A program made the position numbers and the translations under genes. From NCBI GenBank assembly GCA_002943765.1, contig PQWQ01000032.1:124001-188000 (forward strand): 64,000 bases of DNA, in the 5' to 3' direction. A model generated the notes under the pieces. It searched no databases. It saw only the letters and a program-made list of their open reading frames with translations, and was not told the origin of the DNA. Shown here one piece after another: positions 26,703-38,201 of the stretch. This stretch comes from Psoroptes ovis. Its lineage: Eukaryota > Arthropoda > Arachnida > Sarcoptiformes > Psoroptidae. Position 1 is the first letter of the stretch, and each line of letters opens with the position of its first letter.

Positions 26703-27691
26703 ATGTCTTCATCAATGAACTTGGGTGTTTTATCGACAACACCAAATATCATTAATAATAATAATAACAATAATAATGAAGCTAGCTTAGATAAAGATAA
26801 TTTGATATGTGGCAATATGAATAATATATTATCCGGTGGTAATAATTGTAATAATAATAATAATAATAATGTTAATAATAATAATATTCAACAAATATCA
26901 TCATCACAATTAAGTCATTTAAATATGAGTAATAATTTTGATTTATCATCACCAATGATATTTCGATCAATGTCCGATGCATCAGCAATACGACGTAATT
27001 TACAAATGAATAATAATCATAACAATAATTTAGCATCATATCAAAGACAATTTGCTAATTTATATGGGCCAACATCATGGTCTACGGCCAATGATCAACA
27101 ACAGCAACAGCAGCAACAACAACAATACGCAGACCTTGCAACCATAATTAGTCCGGGTAATTCCTTGCTGTCATCGATGCCTTCTGGTTCATCTCGTTTA
27201 ATGTCATTGATGAATCGTAATTCATTTCTACAAACGCACCAAAATGAATTCAATTCATCATCAACAGTGACGACAACATCGATTGACACATCGATCGCAT
27301 CGAATACACCGGCAGCAGCGTCAACAACTGCAACAATTAATGGACAATTGCGATCAAATATAAATGTCAATAATCCAAACAATAATACGGTCGATGAAGA
27401 TGATTATGATCTCAACATTGTATTCGATGAAATCGATGCCTTACAACACAAAGGTTTAAATGAACCTGAAGATGATAATTCAACAGCACCACTGCAACTG
27501 TTATCATCACCAACAACCAATGACAATCAATCGACAACAGCAGTATCCACACAACAGCCATCACAAACAAATGCACCGACAAAACAATTATCACATATTG
27601 AAATTGATGGAAAAATATATAAATATGATCCTGAACTATATGATCCAGCCGATATAACGTTGATGAATGAAAAATTTTCAATGAATGCTCG
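26703..27691 (+). CDS. Possible alternative N-terminal coding exon of unkempt
   Basis: Open from ATG at 26703 to a GTATGT donor at 27692, about 330 residues. It is rich in Asn, Ser and Gln runs, but contains non-repetitive, coding-like blocks: MIFRSMSDASAIRRNLQ, YDLNIVFDEIDALQHKGLNE and IEIDGKIYKYDPELYDPADI. The exon ends in phase 2, exactly as the 28207-28670 exon does, and could therefore splice in frame to the zinc-finger exon at 28864 (giving FSMNARYLRDFRCEQC). Spliced this way unkempt would have 1172 residues. Alternatively it could be part of a separate upstream gene. I do not recognise the domain. Confidence 0.5.
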
Positions 27692-28146
27692 GTATGTCCA
27701 TATTTATCTATTAACCATTCATAGATGGCCCATAGAGTATTGGGAAAGATAAATCAAGAATTTTTCCTCGAAAATCAAAACAAAAACAAATAATCTCGGG
27801 AATTTCTTTTCCGCAAAATTTCTTTTGACTCTTTCTGAAAAAGAGTTTTTACATACATGTAATCAGTGTATTCTCGAAATTAGTTTTAGTAGTCAAAAAT
27901 GGATTGTAAACAAAACAAGAGGCAAATCATAATATGATTTAGGCCTGTGTAGTAAACAAATAAAATGCATAGAGAAAACGTTAGTCGCTGCATACATGCG
28001 TATGTTTTCAAAGCTAATTGAAAAAGAGAGAAATTAATTTTGAGATCCGAACATTCGAAACGATTTGAGAACAACGAATCATTCATTTTTCGAGGATGAT
28101 GATCGAATGATTCACCATAAAACATGACATTTTAGAATTTTTCCAA

Positions 28147-28156
28147 TCACGTGACC
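28147..28156 (+). promoter_or_regulatory. TCACGTGACC E-box upstream of an unkempt coding exon
   Basis: Exact 10-bp match to the element in the NAF1/HAX1-like promoter, 51 bp upstream of the ATG at 28207. Its location just before a coding exon that begins with its own ATG supports an internal promoter there. Confidence 0.4.
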
Positions 28157-28206
28157 ATTGCTTGATGAGAATTCTTCGTCTCATTGATTGTAATTCTGTT
28201 TGATCA

Positions 28207-31200
28207 ATGATGATGACCGCTGCTGCTGCTGCATCGCGACATTATCATCATTATGCTAACAATTATAATGATAATGTCAATAATTACCCTGATCAATCAT
28301 TCCGAAATGATTATCACGCCAATCATGGTGAAGCGATCATTGTGAATGATCAATCATCGACGACATCATCGTCGTCATCTTCCGCATCATCTTCGAATAG
28401 AAATTCACCATCATCATCAACAACAATAGTCCATAATGGTGGATCATTATTGTCATACAATGACCCAATGATGATCAATAGTATTCATAATAATAATAAG
28501 CGTTTTACCACTAATAATAATCATAAAATAATTAATTCATTAAAAAATCAAAATTTAAATTCGAATTATCATCATCAACACCAACAACAATCATCTGATC
28601 GTGTTCAATTCTCAATTCAATCATCATCATCATCAGCTTTGATTCACAATGAAAAATTATGTCATTATAAGTGAGTCTAATCATCACATTGTAATCATCA
28701 ATAATCGAATCATGATCGAATGTTTTTGTATGATTCGAAATTCGAATGTTTTTGTTATGATTTTCGAGATTGGAATTTCTTGATTTATTCAATTCCAATT
28801 GAATTCACTTTCTAATTTTAATTTTAATTATTTTTGTCTTTTTCCCGTGTTCAAATGTCTTAGTTATCTAAGAGATTTTCGTTGTGAACAATGTCCATTA
28901 TTTCTACAACATAAATGTACACAACACAAACCGTTCACTTGTTTTAATTGGCATTTTGCTAATCAACGAAGACGTCGTCCATTACGTAAACGTGATGGAA
29001 CATTTAATTATTCACCGGATAATTATTGTATTAAATATGATGATACTACCGGTTTTTGTCCCGATGGTGATGAGTAAGTAGAACCTATTTTCTTTATTTA
29101 TTTTAATTTTTTATGGCAAATTCATAAATCTTGCCAAATGATACGTGACAGGGAAATTTTTTCCGAGAGAATTTCACCCTTTTTTGTGAATTTCTTGGAC
29201 CAGAAAGTACCAAGAACCAATTTCTTAGTGGCTTAGATAAGTGTTGATAAGCATAGATCATATATTTGACAAAATATTTGGTTACTTTTTTTAGGCAAAA
29301 ATGAATTAATTCATTCATTTTTGTTTGTTTATTCACTTGAATGCATTCAACACCCTTTTGCCTTATTTATTGATCAAATCAATGAACATTAACGTGTTGA
29401 GAAATGTGAGAAACTTGAAGATTTCCTTGTTGATTAGTTTTGATTGATCTTTATATTTATGATTCAATGAATCAATGAGCATCGAAAGTCTATCAAATTA
29501 ATTAGTTGAATTTTAGCTTGAAGGCTTCCTAATACATTTTTTTCAGTGTATTTATGGTCTCAGAAATACATCTCAAGTGCATATCCAATAGGTCTAAAGG
29601 TTTATAGTTATACCCTACCTTTTGATATATGCTTAAATGTGAATATAATCGAATATAGATCATCAAATTGGGGATCATATTTTTCATTTCCGTGAACATT
29701 TCTTTTTGTTTTCTTGAAATACATAAGCTTTCATTCTTATTTTCGTGAAACTTGAGATAAGTATCGAATCTTAGATTTGTATTTTACATGCGAAACATTA
29801 ACATACGCACGTTCTTACACGTTCGAACAACGCACACAAATGCACACACAGAAAACATAAGCACATATATGAACTAAAAGGCATAAAGTTTATTGAACTT
29901 TTCATTATTATGATTATTTCAGTGTGTGTGGTGGAACAGGTGAATTTTTTTGCATTTTCTCAAGATTGTTGACTTTTGTATCAACTTATATCAATTTAAG
30001 AGAATTTTCAAATGTTTTTTCCCAACTGTTTTGTGGCATAAAAGAGTTTTGTTTTTTTTCAAAAATTTCAAATTTATCATTTTCTGGCTTCAATGACGTA
30101 CCAAAACGTTCTTCGGGCCCGCAACAGCAGCATTTTCCTCAGTCAAACATTAGTCAACAGTTCTGCCCTTTACGATCCTCGATTAATTCTCTTCCACAGA
30201 TGTTTAGACTTCAGCATCACAAACAAACGTATGCATTGGTCGGATAGGTTTTTTTTCCTTTCCATAGATTATATGGAAATGTGGTCAAACAAAATATTAT
30301 GAATTGTCCCTTTGATTTTTTTTCTTCCATAGAAAATTGGGACAATTTCTCCAAAGGCTAAGCCATTGCGTTCAATTGAAAGTGAATTGGAATTATTTGA
30401 TCGAATAATCGATCTCGAACATCTCTCCATTTCAATTGATCTTTGATTAATCCTTTTGCTTGAATAGAATTTGAATAAGATACTCTTAACCTATCATGTA
30501 TTATTATTTTCATGATAATCGGATTAAATGTCATTAATATTAAATCTGAAACTAAGTCATGATTCAATTTGATTAATTTTCACTTTTTACAGTTGTCCAT
30601 ATTTACATCGTACAGCCGGTGATACTGAACGCCGTTATCATTTACGTTATTATAAAACCGGTATGTGTGTCTATGAAACTGATGAACGTGGTTATTGCGT
30701 TAAGAATGGTGCACATTGTGCATTTGCACATGGTTCACATGATTTACGTATGGCCGTGTTTGATATACGGGAACAACAACAACAGCAGCAACCAACAAAT
30801 GGCAGCAACAATCTACAATGTGATGAAAATGGTCAACTAATTGTGAATGGTGATCATCATTTATTGAATGGTGGTTGCATCGCAAACAATATTAATGGCT
30901 GTCAATCGACAATTGTGAATGGTCAGACACAACAACAACAACCGTCATCATCATTATCAACACAACATATGTATGATAAAGATCGTAATGCAATCAATGA
31001 AGATCCAAGATGGCAAAATACTGCATTTGTGTTGGCATTCTATAAAACCGAACTATGTAAACGTCCACCACGTGTTTGTAGACAAGGGTAAGTGTGTTTT
31101 GTAGCCTTTGATTAAATTCTTTGAAAATATTCCTTTATTCATTTATTTGATTAGTGAATTTCAAAGAAAAATTAATTCTGATATGAATCGCATTTAGATT

Positions 31201-34086
31201 TATGATTTTAGCCTTGAATTCTAAATTTCAGAGTGTTTGTGAATGATAGATAGATTCAATAATCTCACAGCAATAATAATCACCTACACTTGATTATTAT
31301 TAATTTTTCTCAAAACTTTGAAATTCAATACACCTTGAATGTTTGAATAATAGATTGCCCAGAAGAAGAATACAAAAGAAAATTTCAAATAAATTACACC
31401 ATTAAAAATTATTATGGGCGTAAAATTATTTACTGTTTGATGTTTTTGAAACTTTGAACAAATCATCAACAACAACAATCAAATAATTGTAATCATATGA
31501 CATGGAAAATGTTTATGTGTGTTTGTTTGTTTGTTTGTTTATAGCTCAATAGTAATTGCTTGAGAGTTGTATCGTAAACAATTTGATTGTAAAAAAAACA
31601 ATTTAGATAATAATATTTAAGATTAAAAGATCATAGAAATTAATTGATTGGTTTTAGAGTTTGTATTGTTAGTTTTGTTACATTGCGCAAGTTATCGACC
31701 TTGAATTGCATACAGTAAATTTTCCGTGATTTCTTTTCTGCAATATTCGATTATCTAATGTCAAAACGGATATGGTAGCCTAGTTTGAGCCATTATTAGC
31801 TACTGAAATTATTTTGTATAATGAATTCTATTTTTAGCCTCAAAAGGGTATTGAACGCCAAATTTGCTCGCCCATTTAGATAATGAACGACAAATTCAAT
31901 TAGATAAAAAGTCAAGGTTAAATCTGGCCCATTAAAGTGTAGATTTATTAATATTATTTGTCCTTGAAATGTATTTCATGTAATGTAAATTTTTTCCACA
32001 AAAATTGAATAGATATGCATGTCCACAATATCACAATAATAAAGATCGTCGACGATCGCCTAAAAAATTTAAATATCGATCAACACCATGTCCATCGGTT
32101 AAGCAAGGTGATGAATGGGGTGATCCAAGTAATTGTGAAAATCAAGATGATTGCATTTATTGTCATACGCGTACTGAACAACAATTTCATCCAGAAATAT
32201 ATAAAAGTACTAAATGCAATGATATACAACAATCTGGCCATTGTCCACGTGGTCCATTTTGTGCATTTGCACATTCTGAAAGTACCGGTAAGTATTTTTT
32301 TTTTATCTAAACCGGTCAATGGTTTAATTTTTGAATTTCGCAATAGATGAAATCAATACAGCCAAAGAATTTGCAACAAATCCAAACACTGAACTGCCAC
32401 CATCGATTGCTGCTAATGTTGTCGTTGTAACATCATCTACGACACCTACATCAACGACAGGTAAATCGAATAATAACCTTCATCATCATAATCAACATCA
32501 TTACAATAATACATCACCATTGGAAATAGTTAGAGCTAATTCATATAGTCGCGGCTCTTCCTCAACTGCAGCAACAGCCAATCATTTGAATGGTCATAAT
32601 CAAAATGCAATGATCATAGCATCGTCATTACCAGAACATGTAGAATTCAATGGTTTCGATTTACAGCCACAACATCATTTGGCACAAAATACCGAATTGA
32701 ATAATTCAATGAAAAATAATCAAAATAATAATATTCTTGGACCTATAGCACGGCCAAGATCATTTTCAACGTCCAATACGAACACAAAAACATCACCATT
32801 GATAGCTAATTGGCTGGAAAGTAAAAATAATTTATTGAATCATAAGCATCAACAACAACAGCAACAATCTCTGTTTGCAACTGCATCATCTTGTTCATCA
32901 CTGTTTTCGGCTACTAATGCTGAATCAATGCAAAACTTGAATAATGCTGCTAATAATGTTGTTAGTAATGGTCCATTCATAGCAAATTTCACATTTGAAC
33001 AACAGCAACAATTTAATTCGATCCTTAATAATAATAATAATAATAACAATACGAACACTAACAACAATCATGATCTCAATTTTGATGAGCTTGATAATTT
33101 TGTTGCAAAAACATCGAATGCTATTGAAAATTGTCATATTCAACAACAACAGCCCCCATCATCATCCGAATCGTTTGGTTCAATTTTAAGACGTGGATCA
33201 TATTCTTTCAACGAATCGGAACCAATAAATATACCTAGAATTGCTACTAACAATGATGCACAACAGCAACATCGATCAACATCGGCAGCCGGTTTTAATA
33301 TATCACCACCAACTGTCGCTGCAGCAGCAACCAATTCAAACCAATTAGCGATGGCTGTTGCCGCAGCTGCAGCATCACCGATCGGATCAGCATTTATGCC
33401 TGCTAATAATCGACAAAATTCATTGCCAAATAATCAAACAATATTTGATCAATTCGTTAACGGAACAAACGCCGCAACAACAGCGGCATCAGCTGTGGCA
33501 AATAATCAACAACAAAATGCTGCAGCCATGTCAGCTGCATTGATGGAAATGCAACGTTTAAAAGAGGAAAATAATGCGGCAAAAAATCGTATCGTTGAAT
33601 CACAAGAAGCAATACAACAAGTTGTTCAGGTATTAACCTTATAAGTTTGAATTTTCATTTTATTTTATACAATTATCAATTTTTTATTCACAGTTTTTCC
33701 GTATACAATTGAATGAAGCACAAAAACGTGAAAAATTGTACGAAAAACAACGAGATGAAGTATGTATTTTTGAATTGATTAATGAATGGTGCTGTATTTA
33801 CATATTCATTTCAAAAATTTCCTAGGCATTATCAAGATTAGATTTAAGAGAAAAAGAATTGATTGAATCATCAACATTCCATAAGCAGCGTATATCAGAA
33901 TTATCATCGATGAGTAGAAATCAATTATTACAATTGAAACAAAAATTATCACAAGATTTATCTTATATTGAAGAGGTAATTGTAAATCATAATTCATATT
34001 CATTTCAATTTAATCTCATTTTTTTATATTATCAGGCATTGAAAACAGCTGCAACAACTCCTACAGCAACCAGTGGAAATGTTTGA
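28207..34086 (+). CDS. unk: Unkempt, CCCH zinc-finger RNA-binding protein
   Basis: Sequence-specific mRNA-binding translational regulator needed for neuronal development in animals. Eight exons join in frame: 28207-28670, 28864-29073, 30593-31087, 32013-32287, 32347-33629, 33694-33759, 33826-33975 and 34036-34086 (997 residues). Six CCCH fingers match animal unkempt closely, e.g. FRCEQCPLFLQHKCTQHKPF, RRRPLRKRDGTFNYSPDNYC, YRSTPCPSVKQGDEWGDP and TEQQFHPEIYKSTKCNDIQQ. A long Asn/Gln/Ala-rich region (32347-33560) precedes a coiled coil (MQRLKEENNAAKNRIVESQE through LQLKQKLSQDL). The reading frame then ends TATSGNV with no RING, unlike vertebrate and fly family members. Large introns (29074-30592, 31088-32012) interrupt the finger region. 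The first exon is Ser/Asn/His-rich and may be one of two alternatives. Confidence 0.92.
29074..30592 (+). other. Unkempt intron with an exon-like GC-richer island
   Basis: A 1.5-kb intron. Most is AT-rich without features, but 30093-30235 has higher GC and a Gln/Ser/Pro coding-like reading (RSSGPQQQHFPQSNISQQF), ending near a GTATGC. No convincing acceptor or conservation was recognised, so it is left as intron. Confidence 0.35.
31088..32012 (+). other. Unkempt intron, no feature seen
   Basis: A 0.9-kb AT-rich intron between the third and fourth zinc-finger segments, with a (GTTT) run near 31520-31542. Nothing else recognised. Confidence 0.5.
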
Positions 34087-35835
34087 ATTAGAAATAATTT
34101 CGATTCAAAAATTCAAATTAAGAGCTTGTCATTTATACATTTTTCTTCTCACATAATTTTCACCAAAAAATAATTTGATTTGATATTATCAACTTGATTA
34201 TTCAAAAAATCCAAATCAAATCAAATTGAATAATTTTTTTGGATGATGTGTTTGTTTTTATTTATTTATTTAAATAATTAGTTTTATTAATTAATTATAA
34301 TCATTAGCCATATAATTTACAAATAGCGATGAACATCGATTAAGAAGCATTTATATTATTCAATACTTAGATTTATATTTTTTATTATTCCACATCAAAC
34401 ATCGAAACACACACATTTGCAATACATCGAATGAAAATAACCCGAAAAATATATCAAGTAGATATTGACTGATAATTTTGATTATTATTTCATCAATTTA
34501 CATAATTTCAACATGATATACACTCTCACACACACACACACACACACACACACAGTGAAATTTATTATTATTAATGCTGGATTTATAAGAAATATAGTTT
34601 TGAATAGTTTTTCATTATTATTTTTGATCAATCAACATTATTGATATTCATTGAAATTAGTGAAATTAGTTATTTTCAAATAGGTTTATTATCAGACATT
34701 ATTAATATAAATAATAAATATATTTCAATTTCTTATTTTTTTTTTCTTATTCGGTTATCTACTAAAACATCTTATATATTCAATTATACATAAATAATAC
34801 ATAATGCACACTACACATTTATTTACAAATATCTTTGTTTTTTTTTAAATTGATTGATTTATATTTTTAATAATTTTGTTTTACACACACACATAACACA
34901 TGCACACATAATTTACATATTTAACTATACACCTATCACATCACACATATAAATACAACAATTATTATTTTTATATTAATTAATTAATCATTAATCAATT
35001 ATTTTTTTTTTTTTTTTTTTTGCTCTGTTAATTAATTTTTAATTTTTACATTTTTTTGTGGCCTTGTGTTTATTTTATTTTTATTTTTTTGTAGACAATA
35101 ACCTTATTAACTGAAACATTGATACCGACATACACCGAGTGAGATATAACGACAAATATACAACGTTGAAAATATTGTATTGAATTCTAGTATTTTATCT
35201 AAATCTATCTGAAAATTTTCTTCCCCCAAATTTAGTCTTGATGATTTTGAAATTAGAATTTGAATTTTTCGAATATCTATAACCCTGTGTGCGTGTGTGT
35301 TTGAAACACAAAATCATTCAGGTCATTGGTACTCCAACATATTCATTAAGTCTGCCTAAAACAAAACGAAAAAAAAATGCCAAAAATTTAATCCGTTCAA
35401 AATTTATTCCGTTAAAAATTATTATTATCTAAAATTGTCTTCGTATAAGAGTTACACCTATGAAAAAATATTATTATTATAACACTTAAACAGAGACATA
35501 GACATACATATAGCTAAATTAATTAATGTTAAAAATAATGGAGATAAATTAGAGTTATTTTATTTTATTAACATTTTCAATGAAATTTTTTTTTAGTTCT
35601 TTAATTTTATTTTATTTTAATTAATTAATTAATTAATTTTTCAATCTAAAATGTTTATCATTAATATTATCATTCATCAACCAATATATATGTTTAAAAT
35701 GTTTAATATTTATAAATATAAAAATTAAATCAAAAATATATAAATATAACATGTATTTGTCGTGAATTATCATTATTATTATTATTATTTTCAAAAGTTT
35801 TAATTAAAAATTTTTAATTTAATTCAATCTTATTT
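34087..35835 (+). other. Unkempt 3' UTR/intergenic region with (CA)n and poly-T tracts
   Basis: Non-coding, about 75-80% AT. Contains a (CA)15 microsatellite at 34527-34556, a T run of over 20 at about 35001-35021 and TTAATTAATTAATTAA-type runs near 35617-35638. No RING-coding exon was found here. Likely 3' UTR for a regulatory gene, followed by the 3' flank of the minus-strand gene. Confidence 0.4.
34527..34556. repeat. (CA)15 microsatellite
   Basis: Uninterrupted CA dinucleotide repeat, preceded by CACTCT. Confidence 0.95.
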
Positions 35836-36177
35836 TCACTTATGTTTACGCATCGTTTTCGACTTTGGCGATTGTTTATTGGCCATTGTTTTCGCACGAT
35901 TCATCGACGGTGAAGACTTTCGGCTCGATCGTTTTTGATGCTGTAGCAGTATGTGTTCTTGTGATTTCGATTTATTATTAATTGCATCGATTTCATCGAT
36001 GATTGATGATGATGATGAAGATGCAAAACCCTTTACTTGGTGTTCATTGTTCATTTCATTCGATGTTTGCTTACGATAACTCAGCCAAATGTTGCCGAAT
36101 GATTCTCGATGCTGTTCAATGAGTCTTTTGGCTGTCAATATGATTATCACTATGATTATTACCAGGGTGATATGCAA
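35836..36177 (-). CDS. Small single-pass membrane protein, unknown (5' end unresolved)
   Basis: About 113 residues open to the stop at 35836. The N-terminal part is a hydrophobic helix (HITLVIIIVIIILTA) followed by KRLIEQHRESFGNIWLSYRK and a basic Ser/Lys-rich tail (RSSRKSSPSMNRAKTMANKQ), so a type I/III membrane anchor with a cytosolic basic tail is likely. There is no ATG in the frame before the helix. An acceptor AG (TGAATAG) lies just upstream and a candidate first exon (MQQTSFFNYAMK, about 36274-36309, then GTACGT) exists, but its phase does not fit the join I expect. Not recognised as any family. Divergent with NMD3. Confidence 0.45.
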   Translation of the reverse strand: MHITLVIIIVIIILTAKRLIEQHRESFGNIWLSYRKQTSNEMNNEHQVKGFASSSSSSIIDEIDAINNKSKSQEHILLQHQKRSSRKSSPSMNRAKTMANKQSPKSKTMRKHK

Positions 36178-36532
36178 AAAGAAATCTATTCATTCGAATT
36201 AAAATTGATTTTTTGACGGAAAATGATTGATTAATATCAGGTATGATGATAATGAATATTGAATATTACAGACGTACTTTCATTGCATAATTGAAAAAAA
36301 CTTGTTTGTTGCATTTTCTTTTCGAAACGTATTTTTAATTGTTGAATTGTTTGATTTTCTTTAAAAGTTTCATTATAAGTTAATTTTTAATTTTTGGCTA
36401 AAAATTCAAATTATTGTCTTTAATTTTTTATACACGAGATGGCGTCACTTGTAGTGTTTTTTTTTCAATAAAATCAAACACGTGGTCTTTTTGAGTAAAT
36501 TCTTCTTGATTTGGACAAAAATTTAATCAAAA

Positions 36533-38201
36533 ATGGATCAAGAAACAGCAGCAAAAATGTAAGTAGTTGTGAAGCTTTCAAACACAAATTTAATCGTTTT
36601 TTCTTTAAAGACTTTGCTGTGAATGTGGCACTACAATTGAACCAAATCCATCGAATACTTGTATATCATGTTTGAGATCCAAAGTAGACATCACTGAAGG
36701 TATACCGAAAGAAGTGATTGTTTATTTTTGTAAAAGATGTGAACGCTATCAACAAGCAATCGGTCAATGGGTAGTTGCCGAATTAGAATCACGAGAATTG
36801 ATGTCATTATTGCTGAAAAAATTGAAAAATCTTAATCGTGTACATCTGGTTGATGCTAATTACATTTGGACTGAACCACATTCACGGCGATTAAAAATTA
36901 AATTAACCATTCAAAAAGAAGTGATGGGTGGTGCAATTATTCAACAAATATTCATCGTTGAATATATTGTTCACACATCGATGTGTGATCAATGTCATCG
37001 ACATGAAGCCAAAGATTTTTGGAAAGCTGTCGTTCAAGTTAGACAAAAAGTTTCACATAAAAAAACATTTTATTATCTCGAACAATTACTGTTGAAATAT
37101 AAAGCACATGAAAAATGTGTAAATGTCAAACAAATACATGATGGCATTGATTTTTTCTATGATAAACGTGATGATGCCAAAAAATTGGTCGATTTTCTGC
37201 AATCAATGGTACCATGTAGATATCAAACTTCCAAGCAGCTGATATCGCATGATACACATAATAATACATATAATTATAAATATACATTTGCTGTTGAAAT
37301 CGTACCGATTTGTAAGGACGATGTTGTTTGTTTACCATTGGCCACTTCACAACAATTAGGTAATATTGGTCAAATATGTGTCGTATTGCGTGTTACCAAT
37401 CAGATCACGCTGATAAACCCATTTACATTGAATAGTAAGTTTTATATTTAAAATGATATAACTTTAATTAACTATTTTGACTTGATGATAGTCGCTGAAA
37501 TGAATTCAACAACCTATTTCCGTGCTCCATTTCGTTCGATTTGCTACTCAAATAAATTGATTGAATATACGGTTATGGACATTGATAGAGTGGCCATGAA
37601 TGCATCAAATACCAACAATACTTGTCGGCAGTCACAAAAGGTTTGTGTTCATATTACTAATCAATTTGTTCGAAATTTATGTTCAAATTCCAATGTTCCC
37701 TATCAGCATGGATTGGCCGATGTTTATGTGGTGAAAACATCTGAAATCGGTAGTTCACCTACAATTCATACACGTACACATATTGGTCATTTGCTAAATC
37801 CTGGTGATTCGATTCTTGGTTTTGATATAGTTACATCAAATCTGAATGAACCAAATTGGGAACTATATGAACAATCACATCAAGATAAAATACCGGATGT
37901 AATAATTGTGAAAAAATATTATGGTGATCGTGCCGCACGTAAACGACGTCGTCGTTGGCGTTTAAAACATTTATTGAATGAATCATTGAGTCAAAATACA
38001 GATAATAATAATGATGATTTCAATCAATTTATGGAAGATCTTGAAGAAGATGATGTTATGAGAAATTATGTGAATATTTATAAAGATCGTAGAAAAATTG
38101 ATTCAGAAATGGCTGTCGACAATGATATGGATGATGGTGAAAATTTACCTGAAATATCACTGCAGGAAATGTTGGATGATTTGAATATTGGCGATGATTG
38201 A
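36533..38201 (+). CDS. NMD3: 60S ribosomal export adapter NMD3
   Basis: Adapter that links nascent 60S subunits to the exportin CRM1. Three exons, 36533-36558, 36611-37434 and 37492-38201, give 519 residues. The N-terminal zinc-binding part is intact after splicing: ILCCECGTTIEPNPSNTCIS, then VYFCKRCERYQQ and TSMCDQCHRHEAKDFWKAVV. The middle eIF5A-like and OB-like region (IHDGIDFFYDKRDDAKKLVD) and the C-terminal acidic segment (NQFMEDLEEDDVMRNYVNIY) carrying the leucine-rich export signal (ISLQEMLDDLNI) are present. Length matches the family (human 503). AATAAA occurs about 40 bp after the stop (38240). Confidence 0.96.

Noticed and set aside
27095..27382. Minus-strand frame ending in poly-Cys
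   Set aside because: Antisense shadow of the CAA/CAG repeats in the upstream unkempt exon.
32849..33149. Minus-strand frames rich in Leu/Ile/Cys
   Set aside because: Antisense of poly-Asn/Gln codons in unkempt exon 5.
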